From positions 45,410,761 through 45,474,760 of the forward strand of contig JAKCOZ010000003.1 in NCBI GenBank assembly GCA_022605955.1: a DNA stretch of 64,000 nucleotides, given 5' to 3'. Shown one piece after another: positions 12,801 to 25,628 of this stretch (the first letter of the stretch is position 1; the number at the start of each line of letters is the position of its first letter). The translations under genes and the position numbers were made by a program. The notes under the pieces were generated by a model that saw only the letters and a program-made list of their open reading frames with translations, had not been told where the DNA came from and made no database searches. Source of the stretch: Rallus limicola (taxonomy: Eukaryota > Chordata > Aves > Gruiformes > Rallidae).

Positions 12801-13529
12801 GAAAAAAGAACAAACATTAGGGGAAATAAATAAGTTTTCAAGAAATTAAGAATTTCTTTAAATAATATTTTTATTTCAGGAGAAATCACTACTTTCCTGG
12901 GATTTGTTTTATTGCTTTTGTTTTGTTCTTTTGGTTTGGGTTTCTTTTAACTTGAAGGAATAGAATAGGAATCTGTTATTTAATTTAATGAACATAGTCA
13001 GGCTTCTTGGGTTAGATGATACAAACAAGAATATATGGTTAGGCTTTTATCTGTGCTTTTGCTGCTTTATGCTACTCAGGTAGTCATTAATCCTCACTCT
13101 TTCAGACTTCCCAGTTACTTACTTGTAGTCAATCAGTCCAACATAATTAAAAGGGTGGGGATCTATCGTGCATGGGCTGTAAATAATTCCTCTTTGTACT
13201 CACCACACTTAAGGCAGGGATTTCAGTTCATTGAAAAGGTGAAGCTGTTAAAAAGAACAGTGTTCAAATTGTGCTGGTTGTAAACTTAGGTAAGATAAAG
13301 AGAAATTTCTGATTTCATACTCATTCTGTCTGCTTAGACAGAAACTTGACCAGGTCTATGTGCAGGTTTTTTGTCTGGCAGAGATGTGCAGTTAATGGAT
13401 TTAATTCCTTACTGACATACCTGGTCTATCATAAACTACAGCATAAGCTCAGTTGCTTTTGCAAATAAATTCATGTTTTCAGAGCCTGCTGAACTCATGA
13501 GGTCAGAGTACAAAGCACAGGTTTGCTAG

Positions 13530-13696
13530 TGTTGGCATCTGCCCAGGGGGGTTGTGGAGTCTTCTCTGGAGATACTCTCTGGAGACTTGTCTGGATGCCT
13601 ACCTGTGCGATCTGTCCTAAGGAATCTGCTTTTGCAAGGGAGTTGGACTCAATGATCTCTTGAGGTCCCTTCCAACCCCTACAATTCTGTGATTTT
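13530..13696 (+). mobile_element. CR1 3'-end fragment, sense
   Basis: Contains CCCAGGGGGGTTGTGGAGTC, TGTCTGGATGCCTACCTGTG, GGAGTTGGACTCAATGATCT and TTGAGGTCCCTTCCAACCCC, followed by a short ATTCTGTGATT tail. It aligns to 9535-9690 of the young CR1, with a small internal duplication (CTCTGGAGATA / CTCTGGAGAC) near 13565-13590. Confidence 0.9.
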
Positions 13697-13810
13697 GACA
13701 TTATGTTCATGCAGTATTCCTGAACTTCTGCTGTTTCCCTCTGCAGACATACCCTGCAGTTAAATGGAATTTGACAAATAAAAATCCTGTAAAAGAAGAC
13801 TGTACTCACT

Positions 13811-13870
13811 AGAAAAAAACCAACCAACCAACCAAAAACAAACCCAAAAAAACAAACTACAAAAAACCCA
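13811..13870. repeat. A/C-rich low-complexity tract
   Basis: CCAACCAACC and AAACAAACCC-like units. It is similar in texture to 9781-9830, 37379-37428 and 51903-51945. Confidence 0.8.
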
Positions 13871-13890
13871 CCGAAGTACAAAACCAAAAA

Positions 13891-15520
13891 ATAGTAACCT
13901 AAGAATCAGAGGAATTTGGAGTTTAGGTTAAATAGTGTGCATATGAAACTAAAATGGTAAAATCTGGAGACACTTTGTAATCATTAAACCTCAGAAGGGT
14001 ACCTGTTAGGAGTTCATGAAATGGTTAAAAATGTTTGGAGAAAGCTAGCACACTGAGCATTTTTATGCATTGAACGTTCCATAACAGCTTGTAAATACTG
14101 TAGTCACACGCAGGTAACACAAAGAGTAACTGCTGAGGAGCACTTTGAGAAGTTGCAATTAGAGAAACTGCCTTCGCATAAAAGATTCACCAGGATGACC
14201 TACTTAGAAGGATCATCATATACATAAAATCAGGCTACAGTTTTCAGTCATAAATATTGCATCCTAGCTTTTTTAAGGCTGCATTTCACTTCCAGTAAAT
14301 GTTGTGGTTTTCACTGAGTAGTTGAGTATTACTATCACATCTGATTTCCTTGTGAAACTTGCAGTGTATGAAATTAATGTAGAGGATGGGACTAAAAATA
14401 AAGACGTTTTCCACTATAGGTGAATTTCTGTAGACATTATAAAAAAAGCTAGTGAGATTCATTTTTGTTTCTTAAGTTGTATTACCTGCACACATGTGTA
14501 TGATCTTGGGGTTGGTTTTCTCTTATCAGAAGTACATCATGTCCTTAGCTTTATTCTGCAATTCTTCCTATAACTCAAAACAGCATCAGCCTTAAAATTA
14601 TCAGCCTTAAAAGAAGTATCTCTGAAATATACTTCTGGGGATAGTGTTGACAACTGAATGAGCAAAGGACAGCTTCCCCCATGGAGCTTGGGGGGCAGTT
14701 CACTCTAATTTAGCAAGGGGAATAGGATTTACCTCAGAAATTTCCAGCCATTTATTCTTACTCCTGTGTTATGTCTCAGTGCCTCCTTGTACTACTGCAG
14801 CCTCTTCTGAGGTTGTGCTGGAAAACAGATCATTAAAATGATCATGGTTAAAAATAACCTTCTCCCCAAGCTGCAAGCAGACAACGTTTTCTCAGAAATA
14901 CTATTACAGAAATCTTAGCCTGCTTACTGCCAGAGGTGAGGCTTCTGCAATCCTGTTGCAGTGCCCAGGTGCACCCCGGCTTAACTTTAGACACATGAGT
15001 AATGGTGCAGTTTTGTAACTGATTTCATCTAACTATGGACTGTTGCCAAAGAAGGCTCCTGCATTTCTTCCCACCCTCCATTTGTACACTGCTGCCATTT
15101 CTCTCTACTACTCCTGATGATCATGTAGATATGTGATGAGCACATTGCCTGAAAATCACCCAGAAAAGAAGGAAATGGTTAGTTTTTGGTCGAATAAGCA
15201 AGCTGCTCTTGCCTCATTGTGGCTGCATAAAGGAAGAATTGGTAAGATGCAGCAGGGGAGCAGGGTGGGGGGACTAACTAGAACAAAATTTTGGTGCTTT
15301 CATGGGTCCAGACTGCTGTGAGCTCACACTGGACTAATACGTTTTGGGGTATATTACCTGATGATACGCATTTGTTCCAGGCTGCCTCTACTCTCACTGT
15401 AGTGAAGGGAGAGAGGGGTGTGTTTGTTCATGGTTTAGGTATTGGGAATCTCCAGAGTGTGAAAGTGCCACCACTCCCATCTACCCAGCTCCCTGTGCTG
15501 TTTTTTTACAATACAGTATT
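13891..15520. other. Noncoding sequence; nothing recognised
   Basis: No supported exon or repeat. Open frames near 15133-15524 are short and unlike known proteins. Confidence 0.55.
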
Positions 15521-15524
15521 GTAA

Positions 15525-16000
15525 AACTCAGAATGTGTTAGGTTGGAAAGGACTTACAAAGATCATGTAGTCCACCCCCACTGCAGTAAGCAGGGACACC
15601 TTTAACTTGATCAGATTTCTCAGAGCTTCATCGAGCCTGACCTTGGATATCATATGGGATGGGGCCTCCACTACCTCTCTGAGCAACCTGTTCCAGTTTC
15701 TCACCATCTTCATAGTACAGAACAACTTCCTAATGTCTAATCTAAACCTACCCTGCTCTAGTTTAAAGAGTTTAAACACTTATCCCTCGTCCTATCACTA
15801 CATGCCCTTAGAAATAGCCCCTCCACAGCTCTCCTGTAGGCCCCATCAGATACCGAAAAGCTGTTATAAGGTTTCCCTGGAGCCTTCTCCAGGCTGAACA
15901 AGCCCAACTCTCTCAGCCTGTCTTCATAGGAGAGATGCTCCAGCCCTCTGATCATCCTTGTGGCCATAGTCTGGAACCGCTTCAAGAGGTCCATGCCATT
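15525..16000 (-). mobile_element. CR1 fragment of an older subfamily, antisense
   Basis: Reads on the minus strand as the end of CR1 ORF2 and its 3' UTR. The translated remnant contains MIRGLEHLSYEDRLRELGLF and RLLREVVEAPS, matching the same blocks in the 7795-9710 element, but broken by stops and frame shifts. The left end shows GTTAGGTTGGAAAGGACTTA, a typical CR1 3' UTR start in antisense. It is more diverged than the 12.6 and 13.5 kb copies. It ends about 0.5 kb before the SV2C exon. Confidence 0.9.
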
Positions 16001-16470
16001 CAGCATGGAGGCACTGTGAATGCATTGGCCAAGATCAGTCAGCTTTGAGAGACTGGAAACAGATCTCAGGGATATTAATTCCCTACAAGATTTGTTTAAG
16101 TGGGATGCTGGACAGACGACAGATATTTGATGGTAAATCATTGGGAGAAAAGCTAGTATCTGTAGTCCTTTATTACACAGCAGAGTTAAATGGGGAAGGG
16201 TACTGCAGACAGTCCATGTGGTGTATGATGCATGGAATTGATTGATTCAGAATAAAACCAGTGAAAGACTAGAGTATAATAAATTTAATGAAAACCAGTA
16301 GAGGTACTAGATTTCCCTTCAGAGTATTTTCCTTGTAACATGGGGTATTTGCATCTCTGAAGAAAATCCAGGTTTGTATATTTGATGCCCTGAACTGTGG
16401 TGTCCACTGCTTAAATGAAAGTTGGTACCACATCACTGTGAAGAAGTAACTAAGAAGAGCAAAGTGTAAA

Positions 16471-16493
16471 CTTTTTTCTCTCATATTTTGCAG
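16471..16493 (+). promoter_or_regulatory. SV2C: Splice acceptor of the first SV2C coding exon
   Basis: A strong pyrimidine tract CTTTTTTCTCTC followed by ATATTTTGCAG, with the cut after 16493. A nearer CAG at about 16577 lacks such a tract. Having an acceptor here implies a 5' noncoding exon upstream, not identified in this window. Confidence 0.75.
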
Positions 16494-16617
16494 GTTGAAT
16501 ATTAAAGCTTCACATGTACTTGGGCTTTTTCTACTGATGACCAACAAGCAACAGCTACTCTAAACGGTATTCAGCAGGTCCCTTTCCAGCATAACAACAA
16601 TCCTTCTTTGATACAAG
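16494..16617 (+). other. SV2C: SV2C 5' UTR portion of the first coding exon
   Basis: 124 nt between the predicted acceptor and the ATG. An in-frame TGA at 16609-16611, three codons before the ATG, closes the frame and supports 16618 as the start. Confidence 0.7.
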
Positions 16618-17197
16618 ATGGAGGATACATACAAAGATAGGACTTCATTAGTGAAAGGGGCAAAAGATATTGCCAAAGAGGTAAAGAGGCAAGCAGTGAA
16701 AAAAGTTAATAAAGCTGTAGACAAAGCTCAGGATGGCTACACACAGAGGTCCTACAGCCGATTCCAGGATGAAGAAGATGATGATGATTACTATGTCCAA
16801 GGAGGAAATTACGGTGTGGAAGCCAACGATGATGAAGGATCAAGTGAAGCAACTGAAGGGCATGATGAAGATGATGAAATTTATGAAGGGGAATATCAGG
16901 GAATCCCCAATATAGGGCAGGGCAAGGATGGCATAGTGGCATTAGGTCAGGCCACTCGTGATGAATATAAGGATCGTCATGAACTAGAAACAGAGAGGAA
17001 AGCTGATGAAGAAGAGTTAGCACAGCAGTATGAACTGATAATACAAGAATGCGGCCATGGTCGTTTCCAGTGGGCTCTCTTCTTTGTCTTGGGTATGGCA
17101 CTAATGGCTGACGGGGTTGAAGTCTTCGTTGTTGGATTTGTGTTGCCCAGTGCTGAAACTGATATGTGTATACCCAATTCTGGATCAGGGTGGCTGG
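16618..17197 (+). CDS. SV2C: SV2C, first coding exon (residues 1-193 plus one base)
   Basis: Encodes the N-terminus of synaptic vesicle glycoprotein 2C, a 12-TM major-facilitator-fold protein of synaptic and dense-core vesicles that takes part in regulated exocytosis. The start ATG has A at -3 and G at +4 and an in-frame stop just upstream. Residues 1-50 are basic and helical (KGAKDIAKEVKRQ, then SYSRFQ). Residues 51-59 and 80-93 are acidic patches (DEEDDDDYY, EGHDEDDEIYEGEY). Residues 131-149 carry the family block EELAQQYELIIQECGHGRF. TM1 spans about 152-176 and includes the acidic pair D165/E168. The N-terminal sequence fits SV2C better than SV2A or SV2B. The SV2C cytoplasmic N-terminus is reported to bind synaptotagmin. 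The exon ends at a GTGAGT donor (17198) in phase 1; reading on meets a stop at 17203. Confidence 0.97.
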
Positions 17198-20028
17198 GTG
17201 AGTAAAGTTTTTGCTCTTCATGCTATTACAAGGGTGGCTCACTGTACACCTAAATATGTATTTGTCAAAACTAATGGTTATACAAAAATATATTTGTATT
17301 GAATGTAAATAAGCAATAACAGAAGCTTTCCTGGTAGACTATTAATCCCATGACAGATTGGATTCCTGACATACTGAAACTAGCAGTTTGGCTCTATAGG
17401 TTTCAATAAAGTGGACCATAGTCAACCTCATTTATATCTTTAAGACTCCCTCTGTGTCAGAGGAATGTTAGTTGAAATGGGAACTGAGTTCTAAGATAGC
17501 TGGCTCCTTTGAGGCCTTTCTTGCCATTTGATCTTTTGTTGTTAGAAATTAACTACTGTAGATTCTTGTACAGTGCAGTGACTACATTTTAATAAAATAA
17601 ATTAAATTATCTAAGTTTTTATGGTTAAAGAGGCTGCAAGAAGATAATCTGTTTGTTACTGCTTCATCATACTTGCCATGCTTGGACCTGCAAGTTTTCA
17701 AATCTACTTAAAGACTGTGCATAAATATGTCTATTTGTAGCCATTTTGGAGCTCTATAATTCAGAGAGTAGAGAGAAAGAAGAGAAACAAAAGACACCCA
17801 AAATGTATCTGTAGATAAATGCTAGTGTATTAGTGCATATAATAACACAGAATATAGTTTATAAAAGCAGTGTAGCAAATGCTCTTTGTTTTACCACGCA
17901 CCCCCTCTCAACAAATTGAATGGTCAAATTTGTCTTTGTTCTCCAGGATGATAAAAATATAACGGTAGTCACCAAATCTCTCTGTAATTAGTTTTTATGG
18001 AGTTAAGGAAAAGAACAAAGTTATGCAAGACTAAGAGGGGGCTTGTTGATTCTTACACATCCAGTAGCTAACCAATACTCAGTTGCTTCCCCTTACATTA
18101 GGTGTTAAACTGGGAAATCGTAATTAAGGCATTCTGAGCACTTTAGTGCTCCTGGTGGCTTTGATTATCAAGTTATATGTGTGGATAATGCTTTTCCTTT
18201 GTTACACATCTATGCAGAATTCAACTTGCAGGGCAAAATACATTATATTTTCTAAAAATATATTTTATTTTAAACAGTTTCTGTAAGCATGACAAATGTG
18301 TCTGGAACTGGGAGTGAGGAGTATCATCCCCACAGTAGCAGGTGGCCATGAGGATTCACAGCCACCTGTTAAGATCTGATCCATGTCAAGAAGAGGGTTG
18401 AGGGATTTCCTAAACTTCTTATGATGCTGTCTTGAGATATATTGGAGTGCGTGTTTAAATGTGCTCGCTGACAAAATTAAGAAAATTACTTTGTAAGGCT
18501 TAGGTGTGCAAACAATGTATTATCATGCCTAAAACAAAGTTGTAGTAATGGATATCCCTGTATCTTCCTTTTACAGTGTCTGTGTTATGGTAATAACAAA
18601 CAATTCTTTGCTAAAAGATTAACATACAAAAGCAGGAAAGAACAGAGAGAAGGTTCTTTCCAAGTGTGCATTAAAGACATTGGAATTTATGGTCGTTTTA
18701 TCAGTGATTTTACAAAAATGGTATTATTTGCCCATTGCTAATATAAATAGATTGTAGGCTGCAATTTGTCAGTACATTGATGTACATATTGCTTATAACC
18801 AGTGTAGATATATAGCCTTTGCAAACAGCCTAACCTTAATTCCAGTGATACAAAATAGTCATCAGGGCGGTCAATGCTTAGAGAAAGCATTTTTATATGA
18901 TTATAACTAGGCCCTCACAGCCATGCATTTCAATTATTTTGCTGCTGTGACTTCACATCATAATTATATCCTAACTGGAGTCTTCAAGACAGGCATAATT
19001 TTTTTTCATGATTGTAATTCCAGAATCCAGAGGGCTGTAACATTTTTTGAAAACTGAAATCATGGGACCAGTGCTGGGAGTTAAAATGTGAAATTGGTAC
19101 ACATACAAAAATTTTTTTTCAGGTGATTTTCTAGACTCTTAAGAAATTAAGAATTTGTTCATTTGTCATTGAAAAAGCACTCATCTAAATTTTCATACAG
19201 CATGCCATGATAGTTTGCTAGGGGACATGGGCTAATGAAAAGCATGTGACAATATTCATAGTCTCCCTGTTGTGCATTGTGGGTTTTTCTTTAAATTTAC
19301 TTGCACCAGAACAATTTTCCATATTCCCTCCCTGTTGACCTTTTTATGAGCTTGACACCAGTGTTTATTGATTTCAGAGCCCACAGTCACGTGAAAAGTG
19401 ATGATCAGAATAATGAACTGGTTTCTCAATGCCTTTGAGTTAAATTGTAAAATAATACATTTTTTTCACGTCCAAGCAGTTGTTGTATTAAAAATAAGGA
19501 AGTTGACTTGCTTAAACTCTTCCAAGATTATAGTGACATGTCACTAAGTGTGAGGGAAAGGCCTCCTTTCCCTCCTTTATAAGCTGGCTGTAGTTGTCAA
19601 CTCCTGCACATACGTCAATCCATGCTGGCTTCTTGGGTTCTGGCACCAATGAGGCAGAACTCTACTTTTATCAGAAAGGTTGTAGACTCAGGCCTTAAGG
19701 CATTATTTTAACTAATAATAGCAACAGCTTGCTGAAATGCCACATTCAAATAATGCCTTGAAGTAAAAGCTTTCCTTGATACTGTCAGAATTGAATAACC
19801 ATGTTTTGTATAATGTTTGGAGGAAGAAAAATACCAGGGGCATTAAGTAGGCTGAAGTAATTTTTAGTCTGGGACAACAGGCATATGCCTACCAATTCTG
19901 CATTGCCCACCAATTTGCATATTAGCTGGTTTAGTGCAATGCTTCCTACATCTACTCTGTCTTAAAACCCACTAAACATTACCCACTGTAATTCTAATCC
20001 AAACAATCCTTTCTCTTACATCAGAGGA

Positions 20029-20226
20029 AGTGCTGGAACAGGCTGCCCAGAGAGGTGGTGGATGCCACATCCCCATGGACGTTCAAGGCCAGGCTGGATG
20101 GGGCCCTTGGCAACCTTGTCTAGATCCAGGCCTGGAGGTTGGTGGCCCTGCCTGTGGAAAAGAGTTGGAACTCTATGATCCCTGGGGTCCCTTCCAACCC
20201 AGATCATTCTATGATTCTATGATAAA
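20029..20226 (+). mobile_element. CR1 3'-end fragment, sense, ATTCTATG-tailed subfamily
   Basis: Contains GTGCTGGAACAGGCTGCCCA, GAGGTGGTGGATGCC, AGGCCAGGCTGGATGGGGCC and GGTCCCTTCCAACCCAGATC, then ATTCTATGATTCTATGAT. The tail octamer and 3' UTR differ from the 7.8-13.7 kb copies, so this is another CR1 subfamily. A 73-codon open frame here is just the CR1 sequence. Confidence 0.92.
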
Positions 20227-21696
20227 TGTTTCTCAGAGGTTCAGTAGTTGAAGTGAAGTGCTTAAGAATTCTGTTAAGAATACTACTTCAGTACTGAATT
20301 CTGCCCCACTGCCTCCTTTTAAAAAAGTTAATTTCAATCTAGTTTTGCACTGATCTTTTGCAACAACTTTATATTCAACAAATACCTTCCATGAAACATC
20401 AGTGGCAAATACAAATCCTTCACATAGGGCAGAATGACCCAAATCATCAGTATTGTCTAGGCACTAGCTTGGTTTTAATGTGATTTGCTGGTTTTAAGAT
20501 AGACTGGGGTCTAAATTCATCTGGACAAGATCATACAGCTTGATTTATTTGTTCTTCTGTTTGAGCCTCTATGGGTTGTCTCTGGATCTGGCAGAAATCT
20601 GGGAGCATGTGGTAAAATGTCAGTGAATAAAGGACTGCAGGACTTGAGTCTAACAGGACCATTTTGTAAATGTTCAGATTACTACATGCCTGTTGGGATT
20701 TGCCAACATGTATAGACACCACATTACATCACTAGACACTTTGCATACATCCCTACAGACATAAATATATGGACAAAACTGAAATAAAATTTTATTCTCA
20801 AACTGTTTTCCCTTTTCTGGATTTCAAACTAAAATGATCTTAAGCAGAATTTTATGTTAAGTTACCTTTGATATTCAGTGCTATTCTTTTGTTTTCCCAC
20901 CTATTGAGTAGCTACAAATTCTCTGTATAGGCCAGATGACTGGAGACATTAGGATTTGAAGGAGCTTTCTTGAGATTGATAATATTTCTTGAGGACTGTG
21001 ATTCAATGTGGAAGCTAAAGATTTTGTCTTTGCTAATTGATGGTTAAGTAAACATTTTATCACAAGCTTTTCTTCTTGCAAATTGTAAATAAATGTACTT
21101 CTAAAGCTTAAAAAAAAGGCCATAAAAGCTAAATGTATAGATCCCAATGATTAATTAAGATCACGTTTCTTTATGAATCATTAAAATGGTTTTCAACTAG
21201 TCTGGTTTAAGCTAAGTCATGTCACACTTGTGACTTACATGAAATTCTATCTTCAGGGCCAAGTCCAGAATTCAAAGATTGAAAACTAGAACCATATATA
21301 TTTCTTCCTAAAATTCAGACATTTAAGACTTTATTTCAGAGCAAAATCACTTCAGAGCTTACAGTTTTCTCTTATCTACTCAATTCCAGTGATACTTAGT
21401 TTTGACAGCATGGTTCCTCCATACACTATCATGAAGAAGACAGGAACAGTTAAACACAGTTAAACAGTTTGACACTAATTTACTTATTAAAAGGTCGGAA
21501 TTTTAATAGATTGAACCAAAATCATCCTTCCATGGCAGTGAGTAAAATTTGTTCTGCTGCTATCTATGTATAGCAGTCTTCTCTTTTATTGTTAACAGAT
21601 CAAAAATTATGTAAAATAAAATAAAACTGGGTTCTGCTGCTCTGTATTTTACTGTCATGTGCAGCTAGTAGATGTGCTCCTATAGTGTTGAAACTT

Positions 21697-22690
21697 TGTA
21701 GTGATTTGATCCTGGCTGGAGGCCAGATGCCCACTAAAGCTTCTCTATCTCTCCCGTTTTCAGCTGGACAGGGTAGAAAATACATATTGAGAGGCTTAGG
21801 AGTCGAGATAAAGACAGGGAGAGATCATTCCGCAATCAGCATCACGGTCAAAACAGACTCAACACAGAATTAAAAATAAAAAAAGTCTAATTTCTTACAC
21901 TGCACACATACACATAGAGTAAAACCAGAGTTGGATAATGATTAAGTGCAACCAGATCTTAAAGCACCTCCCTCCACCCCTCCCTTCTTCACAGACTTAA
22001 CTTTATTCATGATTTCTCTCCCATATCCCTGCCTTAGATGGAATGGGGAGGGGGAGGACAGCAGGGGGAGAGTGGGGGTTTCAGTCAGCTCCTCACAAGT
22101 TGTCTTCTTTCTTAGAAGGGTTGCGGGGGGAGGCATTCCTCACATCCTGCCCCTGCTGCACTGTGGGGTCCTACTCACAGCAGACAGTCCTTCACAAACT
22201 TCTCAAATGTCAGTCCTTTCCCACGGGGCTTCAGCTCTTCACCAACTGCCCCAGCGTGGGTCACTGCTATGGAGCGCAGTCATAAATCATAGAATGTCTC
22301 TCAGTCTTTTAGGCCCAGGCTGCTGCAGCCTTATCCTCCACAGAGTCACAAGCCTCTTCCAGAGAAAACCTGCTCCACTGTGGGCCTCGGGTGTCTCCCC
22401 ACCCCTTCTTCCCTGGTCTTGGTGTCTGCAGAGTTTCTTACATCTTCTCACTCCCTTCTCTGGAGGCAAAAAGCATCTAGTTAATGCTTTTTCCCCCCTA
22501 AATGTGATTCCCAGAGGCACTGTGACCATCAGTGATGGGCTCGACCTTGGTCAGTGGTGACTCTGGCCTTGAGTTGGCTGGTATTTACACTGTCTTACCT
22601 AATGGAAGCTTCAGCCTGCTTCTTGCAGAAGCCACCCCTGCAGTCCCTCCCCTTCTCCACCAGAATTCCACCACGCAAAACCACAATACA
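21697..22690 (-). mobile_element. Avian endogenous retrovirus solo LTR (copy B), antisense
   Basis: About 1.0 kb from TGTAGTGATTTGATCCTGGC to CCACGCAAAACCACAATACA, with the TG...CA ends expected of an LTR. It shares order and sequence blocks with copy A at 5979-7106 (TGGCTGGAGGCCAGATGCCC; the CTTAAAGCACC..CCACCCCTCCC region; AGTGATGGGCTCGACCTTGG; CAGAAGCCACCCCTGCAG). It lacks some of the internal repeat units of copy A. No viral coding sequence adjoins and no convincing target duplication is seen. The 204-codon open frame across it (21946-22560) is LTR sequence, not a gene. Confidence 0.8.
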
Positions 22691-25600
22691 TTTCCAGGGA
22701 TAGATCCATATGTTTTTTGTGGAAATCATGTTGAAATTCTTTTTGTTTAAAAGGGTTTTTAAATGACTTAAAGCATACAAGAAATTAAGAAGTAATTTTT
22801 TAAGGTGGACTCCTGAGCATGGTATGAATCTTATTGAAGAGAGAGAGCACAGATGTCAAAATCTGTTAGGTATTTTTATATGGGTCTGAGAATTACTGTA
22901 TTTACAAGAAATGCATCTAGGTTAAGAATACTTACTGAAACCATAGCAGACTGTTGCGTGTGAGGAATCTCACCGAAATAACACTTGCAGTTAATAGTAG
23001 TAATAAATCTTTAGCAGCAATAGAAAAGACTTAGAGATTTAATGTGTGCCAGATATTTCGGAGCAATGTGTAAACTGGACTGTAGGATTAATGTCTTAAT
23101 TCTTCAGAAGGAGATGCCGGAAATACAATGCCATCATGCATATTGTTCACTTTTAGTACGGGTCAGTTCCATTGCAATGCCATTATTAAAGTACTCCTAC
23201 TGCAGTGATTTTTCTGCTTGCCTTCCAAACACAGTTAATTGAGAGAGAAAAATTAACAGATACTTACCTGTCTATTCAGATCCATCATGTGGACCAGTGC
23301 AGACAGTTATGTTTGTTTTTTCTTTCTGAAGGTAAAAAAGGGACAGTGGAGAGAGTATGCAATGTTATTTTCTTCTGTTACAAACTGGACTAATCCCATA
23401 TCCCATGGAATATCATGGGCTTGTCACAAAACAGGAACTGGGAGCACAGATTTGAATGATTGATGAAATGTATTCTACAGTGTTTCAGGCTCCTATTATG
23501 AGACAGTATTTGAGTCACAGCTGCCCTCCTTTTCTGAGGATGATGTTGTTCCCAAACTACCGTACTGTAGTCGTTGCTAATGGGGTAAATTTTGCCACCA
23601 TGTCAAATGTTTTTCCTCTTCTCTGGTGTTCCTGCATGCAACTTTATTGAGGAGTACAATGTGTCAAACACCATTAACTTACATGTTCACCTCCACTTTT
23701 AAGTTCATGTTTAAGTTAAATATAATATTACTTCACTGGCTTGATACTTAGATTCAGTCATGCAGCTTTTAGCCTGAGTAACACAATACAAGACAACATG
23801 AAAAGACTGCATTGCAGTTCGTAGCTGAGAGATTGGTGCTTGTATGCATTTTCAGCACAGTCAACCAGCTCATCTTTTGAGACCTCTATAGGTAATGTAA
23901 TGGTTACTTATTAATATTTTTTTTTAATTGGACCTAAGTGAACTTGTATAACTTGGAATAATGTCAGCTCTCAGTGTGTAAAGCTAATAAAGTGGTAGAT
24001 CACTTGTGAGCAACACAGTTTTCGCCAGAATATAACATTTCTCCGAGGTTTAAGCTATTCTTGCTTCAGTTCAATTCAGTGAACTCTGTGGATATTGGGA
24101 AAGCTGCTTTTATTTAAATGATGAAAAATAATACCTGCAACTGGCATAATGTGTGTACTTATGAACACTATATGAGTAGCCAGTAAGATACGTGTACATT
24201 CAACCACTTACAAACATGCATTACTACCATGTGCAGATAGGCCTGTGCAGTTTATTTGAACACAAAAAGAATTGTGCACTTGTAATTATCTTCAAATCTC
24301 TGTCTCTGGGATTAATTGTGTCTAAACCAGTTAAAAATCACTGGGTTTCTTTTTTATGCACTGCAGGTCTTTTTATGGCTCCATCTATCCTGTCACAGAT
24401 CCGTGATTTTACCATTTATGTCACACAAATTTATAATCTTACAAAAGTGTCCAAATGAAGGAAATGCCTCCCAATGGAAAAGCCTGAGGGCCATGGCGAT
24501 TTCACACATTTAATTTGACTGTCACCTCCACTTTTTCCTACCTCTCTCAACTGCCATGGGATCTATAGCTGACGATACATCACTTCTTAAATCAGTGTGC
24601 CAAATAGAGTTTTTTAACAAAACCAAACATTTTAAATGTGATTGTGCACTGTCTTCCATGTCCCTGTTTGGTTAATTCTGCAATTCAGTTAATTTATGAT
24701 TTGCAGGCTTTCATTTATATAAATGTTGAACTTCTTTATTGGTGTTATTTGTAGCTCTGAATTTTATGTTTTGCATCAGATGTTGAGATATGAAGTGAAA
24801 CACAGGATGTATGAGTTCCTCAAGAAGAAGAAATATTTTCACTCATTAAAACATAGAATTAACATATTTTAATGGTTCTTTGTAACAGCTGAGTGAATTT
24901 CTTCCTATGCATTTTATCCACGAGTTTAATCAATCATTATAGAATCTTTCAAAATTTGACTTGTCATGTTGTGATGGCTACAGATTGAAATAGCTACTTA
25001 TTCCATACTTTTGTTTGGAATTGTTTAAGGGAATGTCAGTGATTAAAAGTATGGAACACAATTTTTTTAATCTACTTCAACTGCATTTTAATGCAGATAT
25101 AATTCTGTGAGAATTCTGTTCTCACTACACACCTGCTTCCTTTCTTGAAGTACCAGTTTGGTATTGTTTCCAATGTAAGGGATATCACTACTGTCATAGC
25201 TGATGGAGAATCAAAGTCTCTGTACTATAAAAATATAAATAATTAAATGAAGGAATAATACTGAATTACTGATAGAATAGATACGTGAATATGACATATG
25301 TAAAGTTTTTAAATTATTCATTCAGTTGTTTATCAGCTATAGTAATCATTAACAGTTTGTCCAGGATGCTATTATTTTCTGACATTTATAATAAAGTTTT
25401 GGTTTTCATTGATTCTTACCCATTTTTCAACTATTTGTCAGCTCTGTACGGAATAGGAAGGCTTGATAGAAAGGGGTGATAGAATTGTAAAGTTTTGTGG
25501 TTTCATCTACTACAGCAAACAGGCCACAGCAGACCAGGAGGAATGAATTGCAGTGTTACGTGACTGGAACTGTGGGTGAATTAGGGAAGTTCTATGGGAT

Positions 25601-25628
25601 TGTTTTGTCTTGTTTTGTTTTGTTTTTT
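25601..25628. repeat. TTTTG-type short tandem repeat
   Basis: TGTTTTGTCTTGTTTTGTTT followed by TGTTTTTT, an imperfect pentanucleotide run inside the SV2C intron. Confidence 0.85.

Noticed and set aside
16706..17242. A 178-codon minus-strand open frame over the first SV2C coding exon
   Set aside because: It is antisense to a well-supported conserved exon and rich in His/Leu/Pro as expected of a shadow frame.
21946..22560. A 204-codon open frame
   Set aside because: It lies wholly in LTR copy B and reads through repeat units; similar open frames occur in copy A.
5979..22690. LTR copies A and B as the two ends of one provirus
   Set aside because: The intervening 14.6 kb holds CR1 elements and an SV2C exon, no viral genes, and the two copies differ in length and internal units; they are independent solo LTRs.
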